In this document: positions 52,125 through 64,000 of the stretch, piece by piece
Layout: each line of letters starts with the position of its first letter
How positions within the stretch are numbered: position 1 is the first letter of the stretch
Source: Temnothorax longispinosus
Taxonomy: Eukaryota; Arthropoda; Insecta; Hymenoptera; Formicidae
Length of the DNA: 64,000 nt
NCBI RefSeq assembly: GCF_030848805.1
Contig: NC_092365.1
Location: forward strand, 17,041,049 to 17,105,048
Reading direction: 5' to 3'
Notes under the pieces: model-generated
Told to the model about the DNA's origin: nothing
Database searches by the model: none
What the model saw: only the letters and a program-made list of their open reading frames with translations
Translations under genes and position numbers: made by a program

Positions 52125-55100
52125 TTGCTTTTTACACATCTGAATTGATTTCAATTGCATTTATCATTATGGTACAATTGAATTTACATTGTTACACGAT
52201 ATTTCTGTTAAATATAAATCATTAACAGATAAATAAAATTAATTGACGAACACGTTTTCGTTTTCGATAAAATAAATGAGAAATTAGTCGTTTGATTAAT
52301 GGAAATCCTAAGATGATAATAACACCGGTGTTTTAAAAAAACGTGCGGACGGAAGATCCCCGTGTGCGAGATCCTGCATCTTCTAACGCGAAGAGCGTTC
52401 TCCTTACACCTGGTTAAATCTCGACGGTGGGATTAAAACGGGAAGAAAACTTAAGGGATGCTCGGAGAGTGGGAGCGCGCACGCGGCCATATCTTAAGCT
52501 ATAAAGCTCTCGGGCCGCGGTGGATTACGTGGAGACGGACGGTTACGCTTTTATACGCGACGGTATAGTTTATGATTTCCGCGATGAACTACTTTGCTGA
52601 AATGAATGCGGAACGCACGCCCGCGCGACTATGTGGGTCAAGGGACCGGGACCGACGGGTCGCCGGAGGGAGGGATGAGGGCGAGCGAGTTCGCGTTTCT
52701 CCCTTTCCGGTTTACGCATCGTTTTCATTGCCCGACCGTTAAGCTTAACTACGGACTTTTACAGCGTCAGCCTGCATAAAAGCGCATACGACATTTTATG
52801 CGCGCCCGCGCGTAAAATCGTCCGTAACTTCTCGCGCCCTGGCCCGACCGGGGCGGTACTTGCAATTTTTTAATTTCTATTCTGGCCCGCGGCTACTCGA
52901 CTCGTCGGTCTCTCTCTTTCTCTCTCTCTTTTCCTCCCTCGTGACCATGTCGAGCTCCCCTGAATCGCGGTGTGTGCGTTCGCGCATTTTTTCTTGCCGA
53001 CGCATTTTTTTCCGAGGCGCGCGGGAGCGTACCTACGGGACAACGATAAAAGCGTTACGATCGCGCAATTCGCGAAAGGAGATAGACATCGTGTAGCGTA
53101 CTCACGTGCTGCGCAATAATATTTATAAACTGATATTTTGTGTCTCGTTTCTGATCAAATATAGCTTGTATCATTATATGGAAATAAACGCAGATACAGC
53201 GTTGAGTTTCTAGGATCTGTTTTACAATGTTTGTTTCGAACTATAATTCTGTAACGGTCATTTCACGTTGTAACGCTTTTAACTCTGGGGAACTCGCTCT
53301 AGGAATCGGATTTCGAAGTTACAATATAATCTGAAATATAACTTGGAGAATTTTTGCGAGACAGCATTTCGGACGCTGGTACACGGTACGGAAATTTTCG
53401 CGGCGGCTTACACTTGGTAACCGCGGCGCACGGTGTTATCGCGAAAGTCCCCTAATACGGAATTTAATTCCCGTTGGACGCGGGGACACAAAGCCCCTGA
53501 TACGCGCAGCAGTTATCAAGGCGCCCTGCTGCGATGACGCACTGGCCGGCAAAACTCCTACGTCCGTGTCCATGCAGTAATCTCGTAAAAACTCGTTAAT
53601 ACGGTAAAAGCGCGGAAAATGGTCATGCGCAGCGAAATACAATTACTCATTAGTCGAATCCCATTGCGCGCGGCTCGCCGGCGACCGGAAACACTCGGTC
53701 GCCGAATCAACCGTGACGCGGAGGGGGCTTTGAAGTTCGCGTTCGCGTGGCTCGACGGTAATTAACCGTGGAACGTCAGCCGGCGAGGGTTATTGGCAGC
53801 CCCGATGCAGTTTCGAATGCGTGCCATTTGTTCATTCGTGCGTCAATATGTATCCTTCTGTAACTGTCGCAAATAATAAGATTTACATCGCATGTTAACG
53901 ACCGAGCCGTTTATCCCCAGTAATTTGCGTTTTGCCTCAAATTTTGTAAGCGCGACGAAATAATTCGCGGGGAACAGGTGGCATATTCAACAGGAGCACC
54001 AAAAATGATATCGCTCCGTAGAGATCGAAAATAGACTTCCTCTAAATGCTATATATTCGCGAATTACAATCCTTAACATGTAATTATATTGATGAATTAG
54101 TATTTTACTATTGATAATATTCGCTGGATTTTTCAACCTTTTAGTAGATGTACTGGTACACGCGCACGTATTGATTTTAACTGTAAAGTTCGCGGTATCG
54201 CAGACACGACGGAGAAAACCGTTGTCCGTCAAGCGATCAGATTTAACGATAGAGCGTGGCATAATTAGATTCTATCCTCTAATGCCTGTTACCAATCAAG
54301 GCATTATCAGCGCCTGGTAATTACGACAGTCGAGATTACCTATTCTCTACAACGTCGCTCGTCATCTCCGTTAATACGACCTTATCGCGCGCGACTCTCG
54401 TATTCGTTTCTGCCCCTTGAAACGCCGCGCCGCGTCGACGCGAGTCCCTCTTTCCGGCGGCGGCTCCATTGTTGGACGAACGTAAATCCCGATAGATCCA
54501 CCCGACCACCGGGGAAGCCACGCATGTCGTAGAATATGGATCGTGCGTTATACTGTGTAGCTTCCTGTTATCTAGGCCCAATCGCCGTACACGAGTAGCG
54601 TGCAATAATAGTGTTGCGCATGGAGAAGATGTAAAATTTGCGAAGAAAATTATCAAAGGATATAATTTGTATACAATTATAGCGGACAATAGCATTGCCT
54701 AAAGTTTTAATTAAAAGCGTTTCTGTTATATACCCTGATAATGAACGTACATCTCGGGATTATTGTATGTATTATCAGTGGGAGAAGATGGAACTAGTCA
54801 GATTCACAGGCGAGCCTACATAATTCTAACAATGGTGAATCCATTATAATATATCCGTTACAATATATATAGATGAAATGGACGTACAATAATGATACTA
54901 TCTCTAATTGTGCAATCGTTTGACTATCCACTAATTTGCGTCATGAAATAACGCGCGGTCTTCGCATCGAGAGCGCGCCTGAGTGTAAATTTTTCATCAC
55001 GTCGCGGAAAATTACGCAGGGATTTATGCATACGATCTGCTTTGTCTTATTAGACACCGCGCGTTTGTATACGGAACGTGTCCCCGATGTGATCAACGCC

Positions 55101-55433
55101 GAACGTGCAATTATGCACGTTCGCCGAGTAGACCCGTTCCACACTTTCTAAGCCGCGGGATTTCGAGAAGGGAGAATCATTTAGGCGTGTGGGGAGCTCT
55201 CGGTCGTAATCGCATTTGCAGATACGCCGTTTCTTGAAGTAATAGCACATCCACGAGATTTCCGCGGCTTTGAAGTCTCATATTCAGTTCTAATTAATAT
55301 TTATATCGTATATGATGTTTTGCCTTGAGCACGAAAATAACGGGGATGTTAAACGCGTTGATATAAATACTGATATTCTACAATTCTGATATTTATAGCT
55401 ACGGTCTGCTTATAGCTACTTTTTTTTCTTTAA

Positions 55434-55436
<3 letters not shown>

Positions 55437-55472
<36 letters not shown>
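55437..55472. repeat. (AT)18 microsatellite
   Basis: Thirty-six bases of uninterrupted AT dinucleotide. It is self-complementary and can extrude as a cruciform. Confidence 0.95.
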
Positions 55473-55475
<3 letters not shown>

Positions 55476-55739
55476 ATACGTATCGCTTTAAACATTTAAT
55501 ATTTCTCATCTTCCCAAGAAGTTTGTGAATTTATGAATAATTTATGAGCTGTATATAAACCTATAGTTTTCACACGCTCACAGATCGATTTTTCTTATTT
55601 GGGTATTTAATGACAGTTAATAAAGAATAAATTTAATATTTTCTTTTACGTGAAGTTCACTACAGAAACTCTGGAAGAAAAATAATCCAACAGTGTGTGT
55701 ACGGCCTCTCTTAAAATTTAGAATTAAATACTATTCTTT

Positions 55740-55842
55740 TGCCAAATTATGTTTACGAGTTTATGAACGACAGACCGTGTCTGTCGCCGTCAATTTGGCA
55801 GGGGTTCAAATGCACGATGATCTTACGATCATCGACAGACCG
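55740..55842. other. Three-stem structured segment with duplicated CGACAGACCG
   Basis: TGCCAAATT (55740-55748) pairs perfectly with AATTTGGCA (55792-55800). Inside lies CGACAGA-CCGTG-TCTGTCG (55768-55786), a 7-bp stem. Just outside lies CGATGATC-TTAC-GATCATCG (55815-55834), an 8-bp stem. The word CGACAGACCG occurs at 55768-55777 and again at 55833-55842, so the second copy could compete for TCTGTCG. Three perfect stems in about 100 bases with a possible alternative pairing suggest a structured RNA or a dyad-rich binding region. It matches no family I know. Confidence 0.35.
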
Positions 55843-58800
55843 CCAAGAATGTCAAACGCATATGCGAGTTTGTTAGTATTTGTAGTATGATCACAGCCGC
55901 GGGAAATTATTTGCAGTCATGGCCACGTTTGTTTTCCAGTGGCGCGCGGTATTATTGACGATTGCTCGAGTATAATTGGACGAGTCGTAGCTGCGAAGCG
56001 TCCTCCGTTATTTATGCAGATGTGTTGTTATTGGCGAATCAAGAATCTCAGAAAGTTGAGGCGCGATTATTAGTTTTCCTACGCAATCCGCATGCGAAAA
56101 CGATCTGATTCCCTCTAACTTAACTTCCGTCTTTCAGAAACTTTAATGCCGATTGATTTACGTCTACTGAATTTTCATGCCGTTTTAAAATTAATCTTTA
56201 CAGAAAATATTATTATCCTATTTCCGATAAATTATATGCTTCTAAAGGCCCTGAAATGTCAAGTATAACAAGTAGATATTGATCTTTAGTCATTAAGAAT
56301 ATTTGAAATTTTTATTAATTATCAATGACCACAAAATTATATAATATATCGTTGTTGGATATCCTTAATAATAACGTAATTACGTTTTACAAGAAACATC
56401 TGACGCGCGCGTGGTACATGTCTGTTACAATTGGCAATGCAATTATGAACAGTTGTCGTGGCGAGAGATGCACTCCACCTTCTGAGACATTCAGAGGTTC
56501 GAATACCGGCGGGGAGGGAAACACGAAACGCGAATGCAATCGAGGCCGGGTCGAGGCGCGGTTCAGCCTCGACTCGGTTAAGTACACTTTATTAAGCATG
56601 CCATCTGCACGTTGCGCCATCCACTTATGTGGTAAATGGAATTACAAACGCATCCCTATGCTGCGGGATCCCAGGTTGCGGCTCACACCTTGCGTTCACA
56701 ATGAGCGTGCATACGTCGGGCTAACTGTTGTATATATAGCATCGTAATTGAATAACAGTTGGAAATTCGTAGTCGGCAACGACGATTAGCGCCAGGGGAA
56801 AAAAATTGCCATAGAACGCGCGCCGTTTTATAATGAAACTATTTATTTTGCAAAGGGTTTTTTTTTTACTACACAAGACTCTTTTTTGCAGCCGTAACAT
56901 GCGTCATATTACCATTTCAATCTAATCTTTTGATACCATTGTGAACGCGCTGCTCTGATGGAACGCCAATTCTCGGCTGAGCGTGAGTCACGATTTTCTG
57001 ACGGATTTGATTGATCGCATTGTGGTTGCAGTCCACGTTGCAGAAAATCCACATAAAAGAGAAAGCGCGGACTGGCCCGGCTACAATGATTTAGAGCGAT
57101 GCTATCTACGGGCACGGGCGATTTTGCTGATAACAAACTTTTACTCGCTTTATTCGGCGGACCCACTCGTCCGCGCTCGCTCGCGATCTCCGCGAAATCG
57201 ATGAAGAATTTATCGAACGTAATCGCGGTCGCGAAGCCTGAAATTCTGCATCGCGGCCGAATTCGGATGAGCCTCGCGTATCGAGATCGGCAAATTATTC
57301 GGCCGTGAGAGAAGCCGCCGTTTATCAAACTCGACTGAGTATGTATGTGTGTGTTGCCGGCCCATCGAAGACAGGCTCGTTGATTTATTAAATTGCCGCG
57401 CCAAGCGAGAGAAGAAAAGTGAGAGAGAGAGAGAGGGGAGGGAGGGAAATCTATTAAGAGCGAATATGGTCGAGCGAGATGTTGCGGCGCAGCGCGACGT
57501 CATCGTTGCACTTTCTCGCTGGGATCGAAGACAAAATTATTAAAGTTCCGTCGTACAAGCGTGCGCCATCGATGTTTACGCTCGTAGTCGCTGACTATAT
57601 GAGTTTCCGGTAAATACGGCCGCGCCGTCCGTCGAAGCTGATGAAAAGAGACTTGTTTACTCGCCAGCTGATTTTCGAAGTACGACGCGATGCTGCAAAA
57701 CTCACGAGCGAGAAACATCCACGTAAAGGGTTTCCGTGTATACAAACTGCCCGGTTTTCAACGGGAGAGTTCTCGTTTTATTAGCAGGATGGATAAATCC
57801 TGTTTGTCCGCGAGAGTTCAATAATCGGTATGATATTGCGCCAACTATAAATACGGTTTAAAGTAACTTTGTTATTTTTACGTTATTTTTCTGTTTGTTT
57901 ATCTATTTACTTTCCACAAAAAGAGCAGAAGCTTTTTTTTTAAAAAAAGATGTTTTTTTTATTTAAAAAAACGTTTATTGTGATTTTTTGTGTAAAGGCT
58001 CGAATCAAACTTCTGCTCGGCAGAAGATAGAAAATTATATGTAATTTGATTTATGCATGTGCCTTAACCGATTACCGAGTGTACTCCTTTGCATAATTAT
58101 TTCGACGTGAAATATAGCGCAATATAATCAGTGATTATTAATCACTTATACGTGAGACAGATACCGTTTAGATGCACTCCCAGTTGATTTCCCACGACGT
58201 ACGAAAATTGCGCCGGGGAAAAATCGCTCGTCGACCTTCATCCTTCGCGCAACTATATATGAGTCATAATTTTGTACTAAGCGAGCCCATCTTTTCTCTA
58301 GTCGGCGCTGTGCAAATAGTGCACCGGGAGTTTCCAGCGCCGCTGCGGCAGTGGCAGCTCTGAAACAATAATTAATTAGCTGCCTCGCAAGGAAGCAAGC
58401 ACAGCGAGGAGAACGATGATCGCAGATGTTGCACGTCGGTAACGACGACCCGTAGAGACGTACAAGCATCCCTGCCGTTGCAGAGGTAAATTGCAGACAG
58501 ACGGATACTGTTCTCTGTAACCGGGAGTCGGAATCGATCGGAAACATTTTTCGATCATGCATTGATGAATAATTAAGCTGATGTAATTAATAATAACGAA
58601 TGGTTGACTAATTGAGAGATATATTTTTTATTTAAAAAATTTTTTTGTTGCAAAACTTTGTTATACGATATATTAATGGATACATTTATGGTTTTGTAAT
58701 GTTATTAAAGGGAAAATTTTTTTATCAATATTCGTGTTATTTGATATTGAAACACTACACAGACATTCTTATTTGATACATTCAGTAAGCGTATCAAAAA

Positions 58801-58846
58801 ATATTCAATAAGCGGATCAGAGAATATTCTGATTTTAAGTTTAATA

Positions 58847-58890
58847 TAGGTATTTATTATACATATATTTATTAGGTATTTATTATACAT
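58847..58890. repeat. Direct repeat of an 18-bp AT-rich word
   Basis: TAGGTATTTATTATACAT occurs at 58847-58864 and 58873-58890. Just upstream, AGTAAGCGTATCAAAAAATATTC and its variant (from about 58784) form another imperfect duplication. Both look like local slippage duplications. Confidence 0.7.
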
Positions 58891-59635
58891 TTATTTGCTT
58901 ATTTATTTGTGATTACAAATTTTAGATATTTCCGCATCATATAAAATTTATATGCATTACGATTCTTTATAAGTTAAATTCTTCTTGTCAATATTCTTCC
59001 ATTAAGTTTTCTCAGCGGAAAGAAATAAATTTATTATAGCATAAATGATATGATATATTAACATTACTGATTTTGAGACTGAAGTTTTCAAATTGTAAGA
59101 GTTTATATGCTGTCTGATACCATTCCAAAGACAATGGTCCTCAATAAAACAGGGGGAGGGGGCTTTTCGTTAAGGAAGCCCACGTGATCTTTAGCGAGAA
59201 GCCACCTCGAGATCCTTTCTTCCACGACACAGTTGGTGCTCGATCGATGTTGACGACCAGACCAATCGACCATTAAGTATATCCCAGGTCGCGCGCAAAA
59301 AGAACACGGTAGGCAATCAATCTTCCATACGTCGAAGTCTTGTAGACGCTACCTCGCGTCTCTCATGACGACGTGGAGGGAAACAGGAGGTGATGTCGGG
59401 GGCGCGGAAGAAACGTTGCGGGATGAGCGAACCTTGGGCGTCGTCGCCGCAAAAAGTTGTCAGTCCTCGACGATAGAGGAGAGAGACACCGCTTAGAAGC
59501 AATCTAGCGTCCGGAGGAAACGACTCTTGCTTCTCGGCAATTCGCGAGCTAGTCGAGCAACATCGATTTGTCTCTCGATTCGTCGAACGTCGAGGCGTTA
59601 CGGCAATTTAACGGGTTCTATATCTCTGATTTCAG

Positions 59636-59745
59636 GTAGCAGCGAGGAATCGAGGGCCGGTGGCGGTGATCCTGGGAAGCTGGGAGTGAAGAAATCGAGA
59701 CCGAAGGCCTCCTCGCCGAACAGGCAGGGACCACAGCAGTGTCAG
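59636..59745 (+). CDS. Internal coding exon C: basic, NLS-like segment ending Cys-Gln
   Basis: The acceptor is CTGATTTCAG, which also offers a CTGAT branch-like motif, and the donor is a strong CAG followed by GTGAGG. The 110-bp exon is open only when entered in phase 1, as exon B (or exon A directly) requires. The other two frames contain stops. It leaves in phase 0. The 37 residues include a Gly-rich start, then VKKSRPK at about 18-24. KKSR fits the monopartite nuclear-localisation pattern K-K/R-X-K/R. The end is QGPQQCQ. A single Cys two residues from the exon end would suit the first ligand of a CxxC zinc-finger knuckle continued in the next exon, which lies outside the window. That is inference. 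The strong donor shows the gene continues downstream. Confidence 0.75.
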
Positions 59746-61952
59746 GTGAGGAAGCGATGAAGAAGCGACGAGATGAATCATTGCACTTTAGAGAGAAATG
59801 AAATTCTTGCGAATAAGACGTGGGGGTCTTAGCCGAAAGTGTAATGAAATTGAGCTGATAAATTAATTCGACGAAAAAGTGTTTTCTATCTTATAATCTA
59901 ACAGCTTTTTCTGTAGCAGTTAATTTATTAAAATTCTAGAGAATTAAAATTATAATTCTCCATAATTTTATTTGTTCTCTTCTAAATTGTATTCTTTCAA
60001 TGGTTGAAGTTAATGTTATTTGCTATGATTTAAATATAGCTATAGGTACAGGAACATTAATAATTTTGATGGAACGATATTGGCACTTGTTATGTGATTT
60101 GTAACAGATGAGCGGGATAGATTGTCATTCGAATTTTATTCAAATTGGCTCTTCCGCAGCGGTAGTACGATTGCTCATATGTGCATCAAGAATATTTATG
60201 CAATTACTATCAATCAGAATATCCAGCTGCCGTGACAACGTCAAGCGCGCTTTGTAGCGATCGCGCGGCCTTCGACAAGATATTTTTGCATAATGAAATT
60301 TGTTTACTAATTATTTGCTTAACAATCACAGAGTTTTAAAGTTACTCGCAATTTTTAATGCTAAGTGAGCTGTTTCGGTAGAAAAAAATTGCGTTCTATT
60401 ATCAATAATTATCATGCGTGGCGCGCACCCTCATTTTACCTTAATAAAATTATTCAGATAGTCTTAATTATACTGTCATGCTGGGAACATTATTTTTAAA
60501 TATTCCCTTGTGTACATATATACGCATAGCTTGTTTAAATTACGTGTATGCATAATGTAGCTACGTTCTTGACGAGCGCAGTTTTTTTTACCGGTATGTT
60601 TTAATTAAATCTGAAATCACCCGCGGAAATAACGAGAACGTACCGCGCTTCTACGTAAACTGACATTAGATAATTGTCTCTGTCAATTGATTTAAAGTTT
60701 GCTGAAATATAGTGTTCAACTACGTGTGCGAATCGGAAGCCGGTCCGCGCGGTTCAAATTGATAATTGCGCTGTTCTTTAATTACTCGTGCATCGCGAAA
60801 GTATATAACTAAAATTTTTTACAGTCTATTTTTCCGTATCTGTTGTACAATTTCGCGATGTACCAGATACAGATCGCGAAGCTGCGTTTTGTTTAACGGC
60901 TCTCTCTGACGTTTTTCCCCGCTGTGCTCCATTTTAACAGTTAGTTTCCTTTCGAAAGCACGCACCGACAAAGAGCATTTTCACGGGGAAGAACGAGGCG
61001 ACGGTTCGTTAGCGACCGATCGAGTTAGACGACCACGATCGATGACCACGGGGGTGTGCTCGAAAACCGTAGCGCGAGGCCGCAAAATTCGTGCTAACCC
61101 GCCCCATTCTCTACCCCCGTGTGTCTGCCCCCTTTCCGTCCCTTTCGCCCGCGGCTGGAACGAGTCGAAATGGCGCCATCGAACGCTAACGATGCTGACC
61201 CACTTTCCGCTCCGCGCCGGCGCGCTCGTTGCGGAAAGCCACGACGACGCGCGGGGATGCGCTCTCGCATCCGTGACGTGCAATCCGTACGAGTTTTCGC
61301 ACGCACGCGGCATTTTTACGACGGCGGCCCTTCGAGCCCGCTTTATCACGGACCCGTACGGACGCGTTACGTCCGTGGCTTCAGACAACTTTTTTATGGC
61401 GTAGTTATTTTCCTTTCCGACTTGAAGCGCAGCAAATTAGATGCAGGCTCCGACATTAAGCGCGAAACACATCCTGAGAATTTATTATTACAGCGTTATA
61501 GTGTCCTATTTTATTCGCGAATCGCGATTTAACATTTTTTTTATTATTTTGGACGCGGAATTAATTTGATACCAGCGAAATAGAAGAAATTAGACACTCG
61601 GTTTCTCTGCATATCTCCTTTATCATTGCATTGATTTATATCATCCATGGTATTTCTACATGATGGTTTTCCGCGCGTATTGCCTCGATATATAAATGTA
61701 AAATGGAAATGAACTTTAATCGGCCCGATTTCGAATTGACGTGACTGCAATTTATTTCTACGTGACGACAGCGCAAAATGGCAGCGCGCGCTAGCCTTGA
61801 TTTCAGCGCAGCTCAATTTCCTTCTTCCGAGGCCCAACCCCCTTGTGACCCACATTAAGACGCAACGGTCTCGGCGCTAAAGTGCCAGGCGGTTGTCGGC
61901 ACTGTTTATACACGCGGTACACGCTCGCGCGCGTGCAAGCACGGCGTCGTGA

Positions 61953-61980
61953 CCGTGTGCCGTGTGCCGGGTGCCGTGTG
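61953..61980. repeat. (CCGTGTG)4 tandem repeat
   Basis: Four 7-bp units, the third with one change (CCGGGTG), in a CpG-rich block. Confidence 0.9.
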
Positions 61981-62874
61981 TGGAAAGGCTGTTGAATATT
62001 CAGGCGACGCCGGCGCGAGCCTCGAGCAGAGGCAGAGCAAACACGGCGGCACCCCGTGATGTAACACACGAACGCGATACTCCCCCGCGCGCGTTTCCCC
62101 CGTTCGTCGTCTGTACACTCGACCGATTTAGGCGTGCCTCGTGGTGGTATTTAGGAGCTAACCCTTTCAGAACCCGCCACCTTCACTGATTGATCCGCTT
62201 TCCTCTTCTCGTCGTACATCGCGCGGTCTATATACAGCTCCGAGCTTTTGACTGTGAGGAAAACCACTTTGCTCCTTGAGCTCGTAGATTCGTATTCTTG
62301 TTGCGAGTTTAGCAGTCAGATATGTTGGCCCGATTCGGAGAAATCTTATTTACTTGGTATATTTAATCTCACTAAGACGAGAATTATGCAGCCATCTTTA
62401 GACTCGCGATGAGAATGCGCGCAGTACTGTTTAAGGGAAGGAAGCCCTTTCTTCCGCAGATCCACTGTCTTTGCGACTGATCCCCTTCGCTTCCATCTCA
62501 CTTTGTCCCCGTTCTCCTCTGTTAGAGGATCATACGTCATACTCTCTCGTTTCCACCCTTTTCACATAGCATCCCTCCTTGTCGCACGAGCTTCTTGCTC
62601 TTTCATCCTCGCTACTCGTTCTCCTTCATCTCTGCCACTTCCTCTTTCGTCCCCTTTGACCCGTACTTTCGTTGTTTCATCTCTTCTCTTTCTCCCGCGC
62701 GTATGCCTGGATGGCCCCTCGTCCTGGTGTGCCTTGTTACGTAATTAAATGACGGTCCGCCTGACTTGTTGACAAGCCTTGTCGATGTATCGAGTTAGCG
62801 ACGAATTAAGCCCGTCCGCCTCAGCTCGATTATGGCTCTCGGATATCGCCGCGATCCAAAGGGGGTGGTACTCG

Positions 62875-62877
<3 letters not shown>

Positions 62878-62928
<51 letters not shown>

Positions 62929-62982
62929 GGAGCAAAGAAGGGAAATGGCGAGGGAAAGAGAGAGAGAGAGAGAGGAGAGAGA
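62878..62982. repeat. Paired (GA)n microsatellites
   Basis: About twenty uninterrupted GA units from 62878, then imperfect purine sequence, then a second (GA)n tract near 62956-62982. The Glu-Arg and Ser-Leu open frames over it are artefacts of the repeat. Confidence 0.95.
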
Positions 62983-63239
62983 AGGCTAGCGGCCTTTGCA
63001 GCAGCGTCCGACGTGACGCTCGGCTGTCTCGCCGGAAATTGATCGTTATTCATTACAGGACGCCCGTGGAATTTTCCTCGTCACGGCGGGCTCTGTACCG
63101 CCATAATTTATGCGCCAATTATCGCGCACGGCATTATGCGCGAGACGGTCGATTAATGCCGCGCGACGCGAGATAAAGTTTTTTAATGCACCCTTATGAT
63201 CGCTCGCAATGCATCAACGATTTCCATTTAGAGCCCCGT

Positions 63240-63263
63240 TGGCGTGGCGTGGCATGGCGTGGC
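63240..63263. repeat. (TGGCG)n short tandem repeat
   Basis: About four to five TGGCG units, one changed to TGGCA, followed by GGCCCGGCC. Confidence 0.8.
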
Positions 63264-64000
63264 CCGGCCTCTCTCATAGATGCCATCATCTCTACGCTGG
63301 ACGCAGCACCGGTGCGTGCTAATTAATAATTCAAACGCAACGCGTCGGGTATTTTATACCATGTATAACGACACAGCAGATTGCGGGTATGATGATATTG
63401 AAAGTTTGAAAATCTGCGGGATGGAAAAGAATAATGCATGCTATTATTAATCGTTCTGCTTGTGCAGCGCTTTATGCTAAAAATAATTTGCGGCAAATGT
63501 GAACGCGTTTACATCGATTTAATAAACCCGAAGTCTTGTTAAGTTTCATATGAGAATTTAATTTGTGCTTTAGCTATATACACCATCGAGGGAGCTATTG
63601 TTGTTGCAATTATTTAATCCGCACTCGTGTAAAAGCAATGGGTTTCACGTGGATGATGGAATCGCTGATGAACTCTCCGATCGATCGATTTTTTGCTTCG
63701 TCAACTGTACATTAAATCATTAATTAATTAGACCAGACAGTACACACATCATGAAAAGTCAGGAAACTTCCGCGATAATTTTAATAAGCGAATAGACTTT
63801 TTTTCTATATGCTTTTTTATATATGCTTTTTATATGATATGAGTGATACACGATAATCTAAAAGCGCGCGTGGGATACTATACAACGAAATTGTGATTAA
63901 TCCCGGACAAGATTAAATGACTTCTTCGTTACCCTCGCGTTGATTAAACCGCTACTCTACTTTTTGATTTAACGCCGTCGTTTAGTTACTTTCTCTTGCT

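Larger units (their letters stand above)
24526..59635 (+). other. Intron between exons B and C (about 35.1 kb), GC-AG type
   Basis: The intron begins GCAAGT and ends TTTCAG. AT-rich blocks lie near 25300-25480, 28100-28500, 32100-33000, 40780-41040, 45860-46290, 50100-50900, 52080-52320 and 58570-59080. CpG-rich blocks lie near 30160-30840, 34430-34900, 36060-36680, 38640-39060, 39660-40450, 41100-41900, 44040-44640, 48840-50040, 52330-53780 and 56900-57500. It holds the CRE groups, the twin CGATA palindromes, a candidate TATA/initiator, several hairpins and many microsatellites, listed separately. No additional exon could be defended: open frames here lack paired splice signals of matching phase. 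A further small exon cannot be excluded. Confidence 0.55.
59746..64000 (+). other. Downstream intron (5' part) after exon C
   Basis: It begins GTGAGG at the exon C donor and runs to the window edge without a defensible next exon. It is AT-rich at about 59860-60500 and CpG-rich at 60880-61400 and 61750-62230. It contains a 7-mer tandem repeat at 61953-61980 and paired (GA)n tracts at 62878-62982. The open frames at 61042-61532 lie in the CpG-rich block and overlap on both strands, which is typical of chance open frames in GC-rich DNA. Confidence 0.5.

Noticed and set aside
62745..63176. Glu-Arg-rich and Ser-Leu-rich frames over the (GA)n tracts
   Set aside because: Direct translation of dinucleotide repeats on either strand.
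1..64000. CRISPR arrays, bacterial operons, phage or viral genes, known insect microRNAs
   Set aside because: No spaced repeats, ribosome-binding context or viral domains were seen, and no match to the conserved insect microRNAs I could recall by sequence.

Overview
The window is eukaryotic nuclear DNA, most likely from an insect and plausibly an ant or other hymenopteran. It has a handful of short open segments bounded by GT/AG-type splice signals, a great deal of non-coding sequence, and abundant (GA)n/(CT)n microsatellites. AT-rich blocks alternate with CpG-rich blocks, and non-coding CpG is not visibly depleted. The species call is an inference from composition; no marker gene proves it.

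Only one protein-coding locus can be supported, on the + strand. Three exons have flanking splice signals and reading phases that fit together: exon A 2085-2343 (phase 0 in, 1 out), exon B 24388-24525 (1 in, 1 out, with a GC donor) and exon C 59636-59745 (1 in, 0 out). They are separated by introns of about 22.0 kb and 35.1 kb. Coding sequence is therefore about 0.8 percent of the window. No start or stop codon of the gene is visible, so it extends beyond both ends. The joined product is about 169 residues: a Gly-run module (A), an acidic segment with no Lys or Arg (B), then a basic, NLS-like segment ending Cys-Gln (C). I do not recognise the gene. The best inference is a nuclear regulatory protein, possibly leading into C2H2 zinc fingers in the next exon. 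A secreted or collagen-like linker is a weaker alternative. Exon B is symmetric, so it could be skipped without a frameshift.

The rest is intron: 1-2084 (upstream), 2344-24387 (A-B), 24526-59635 (B-C) and 59746-64000 (downstream). I found no tRNA, rRNA, CRISPR array, intact transposon or recognisable known microRNA. The introns do hold structure that simple repeats do not explain. These include a forkhead-like octamer cluster near the left edge, a 22-bp inverted repeat with a competing second left arm at 18.6 kb, and nested stem structures at 23.3 and 55.8 kb. There are also two groups of CRE (TGACGTCA) sites at 29.4-29.8 and 39.2 kb, the second beside a 15-bp perfect hairpin, a twin CGATA palindrome at 36.0 kb, two G-quadruplex motifs, and a TATA/initiator pair at 38.7 kb. 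Functions for all of these are hypotheses. Long open frames elsewhere mostly read through microsatellites or GC-rich DNA and lack coding signals.
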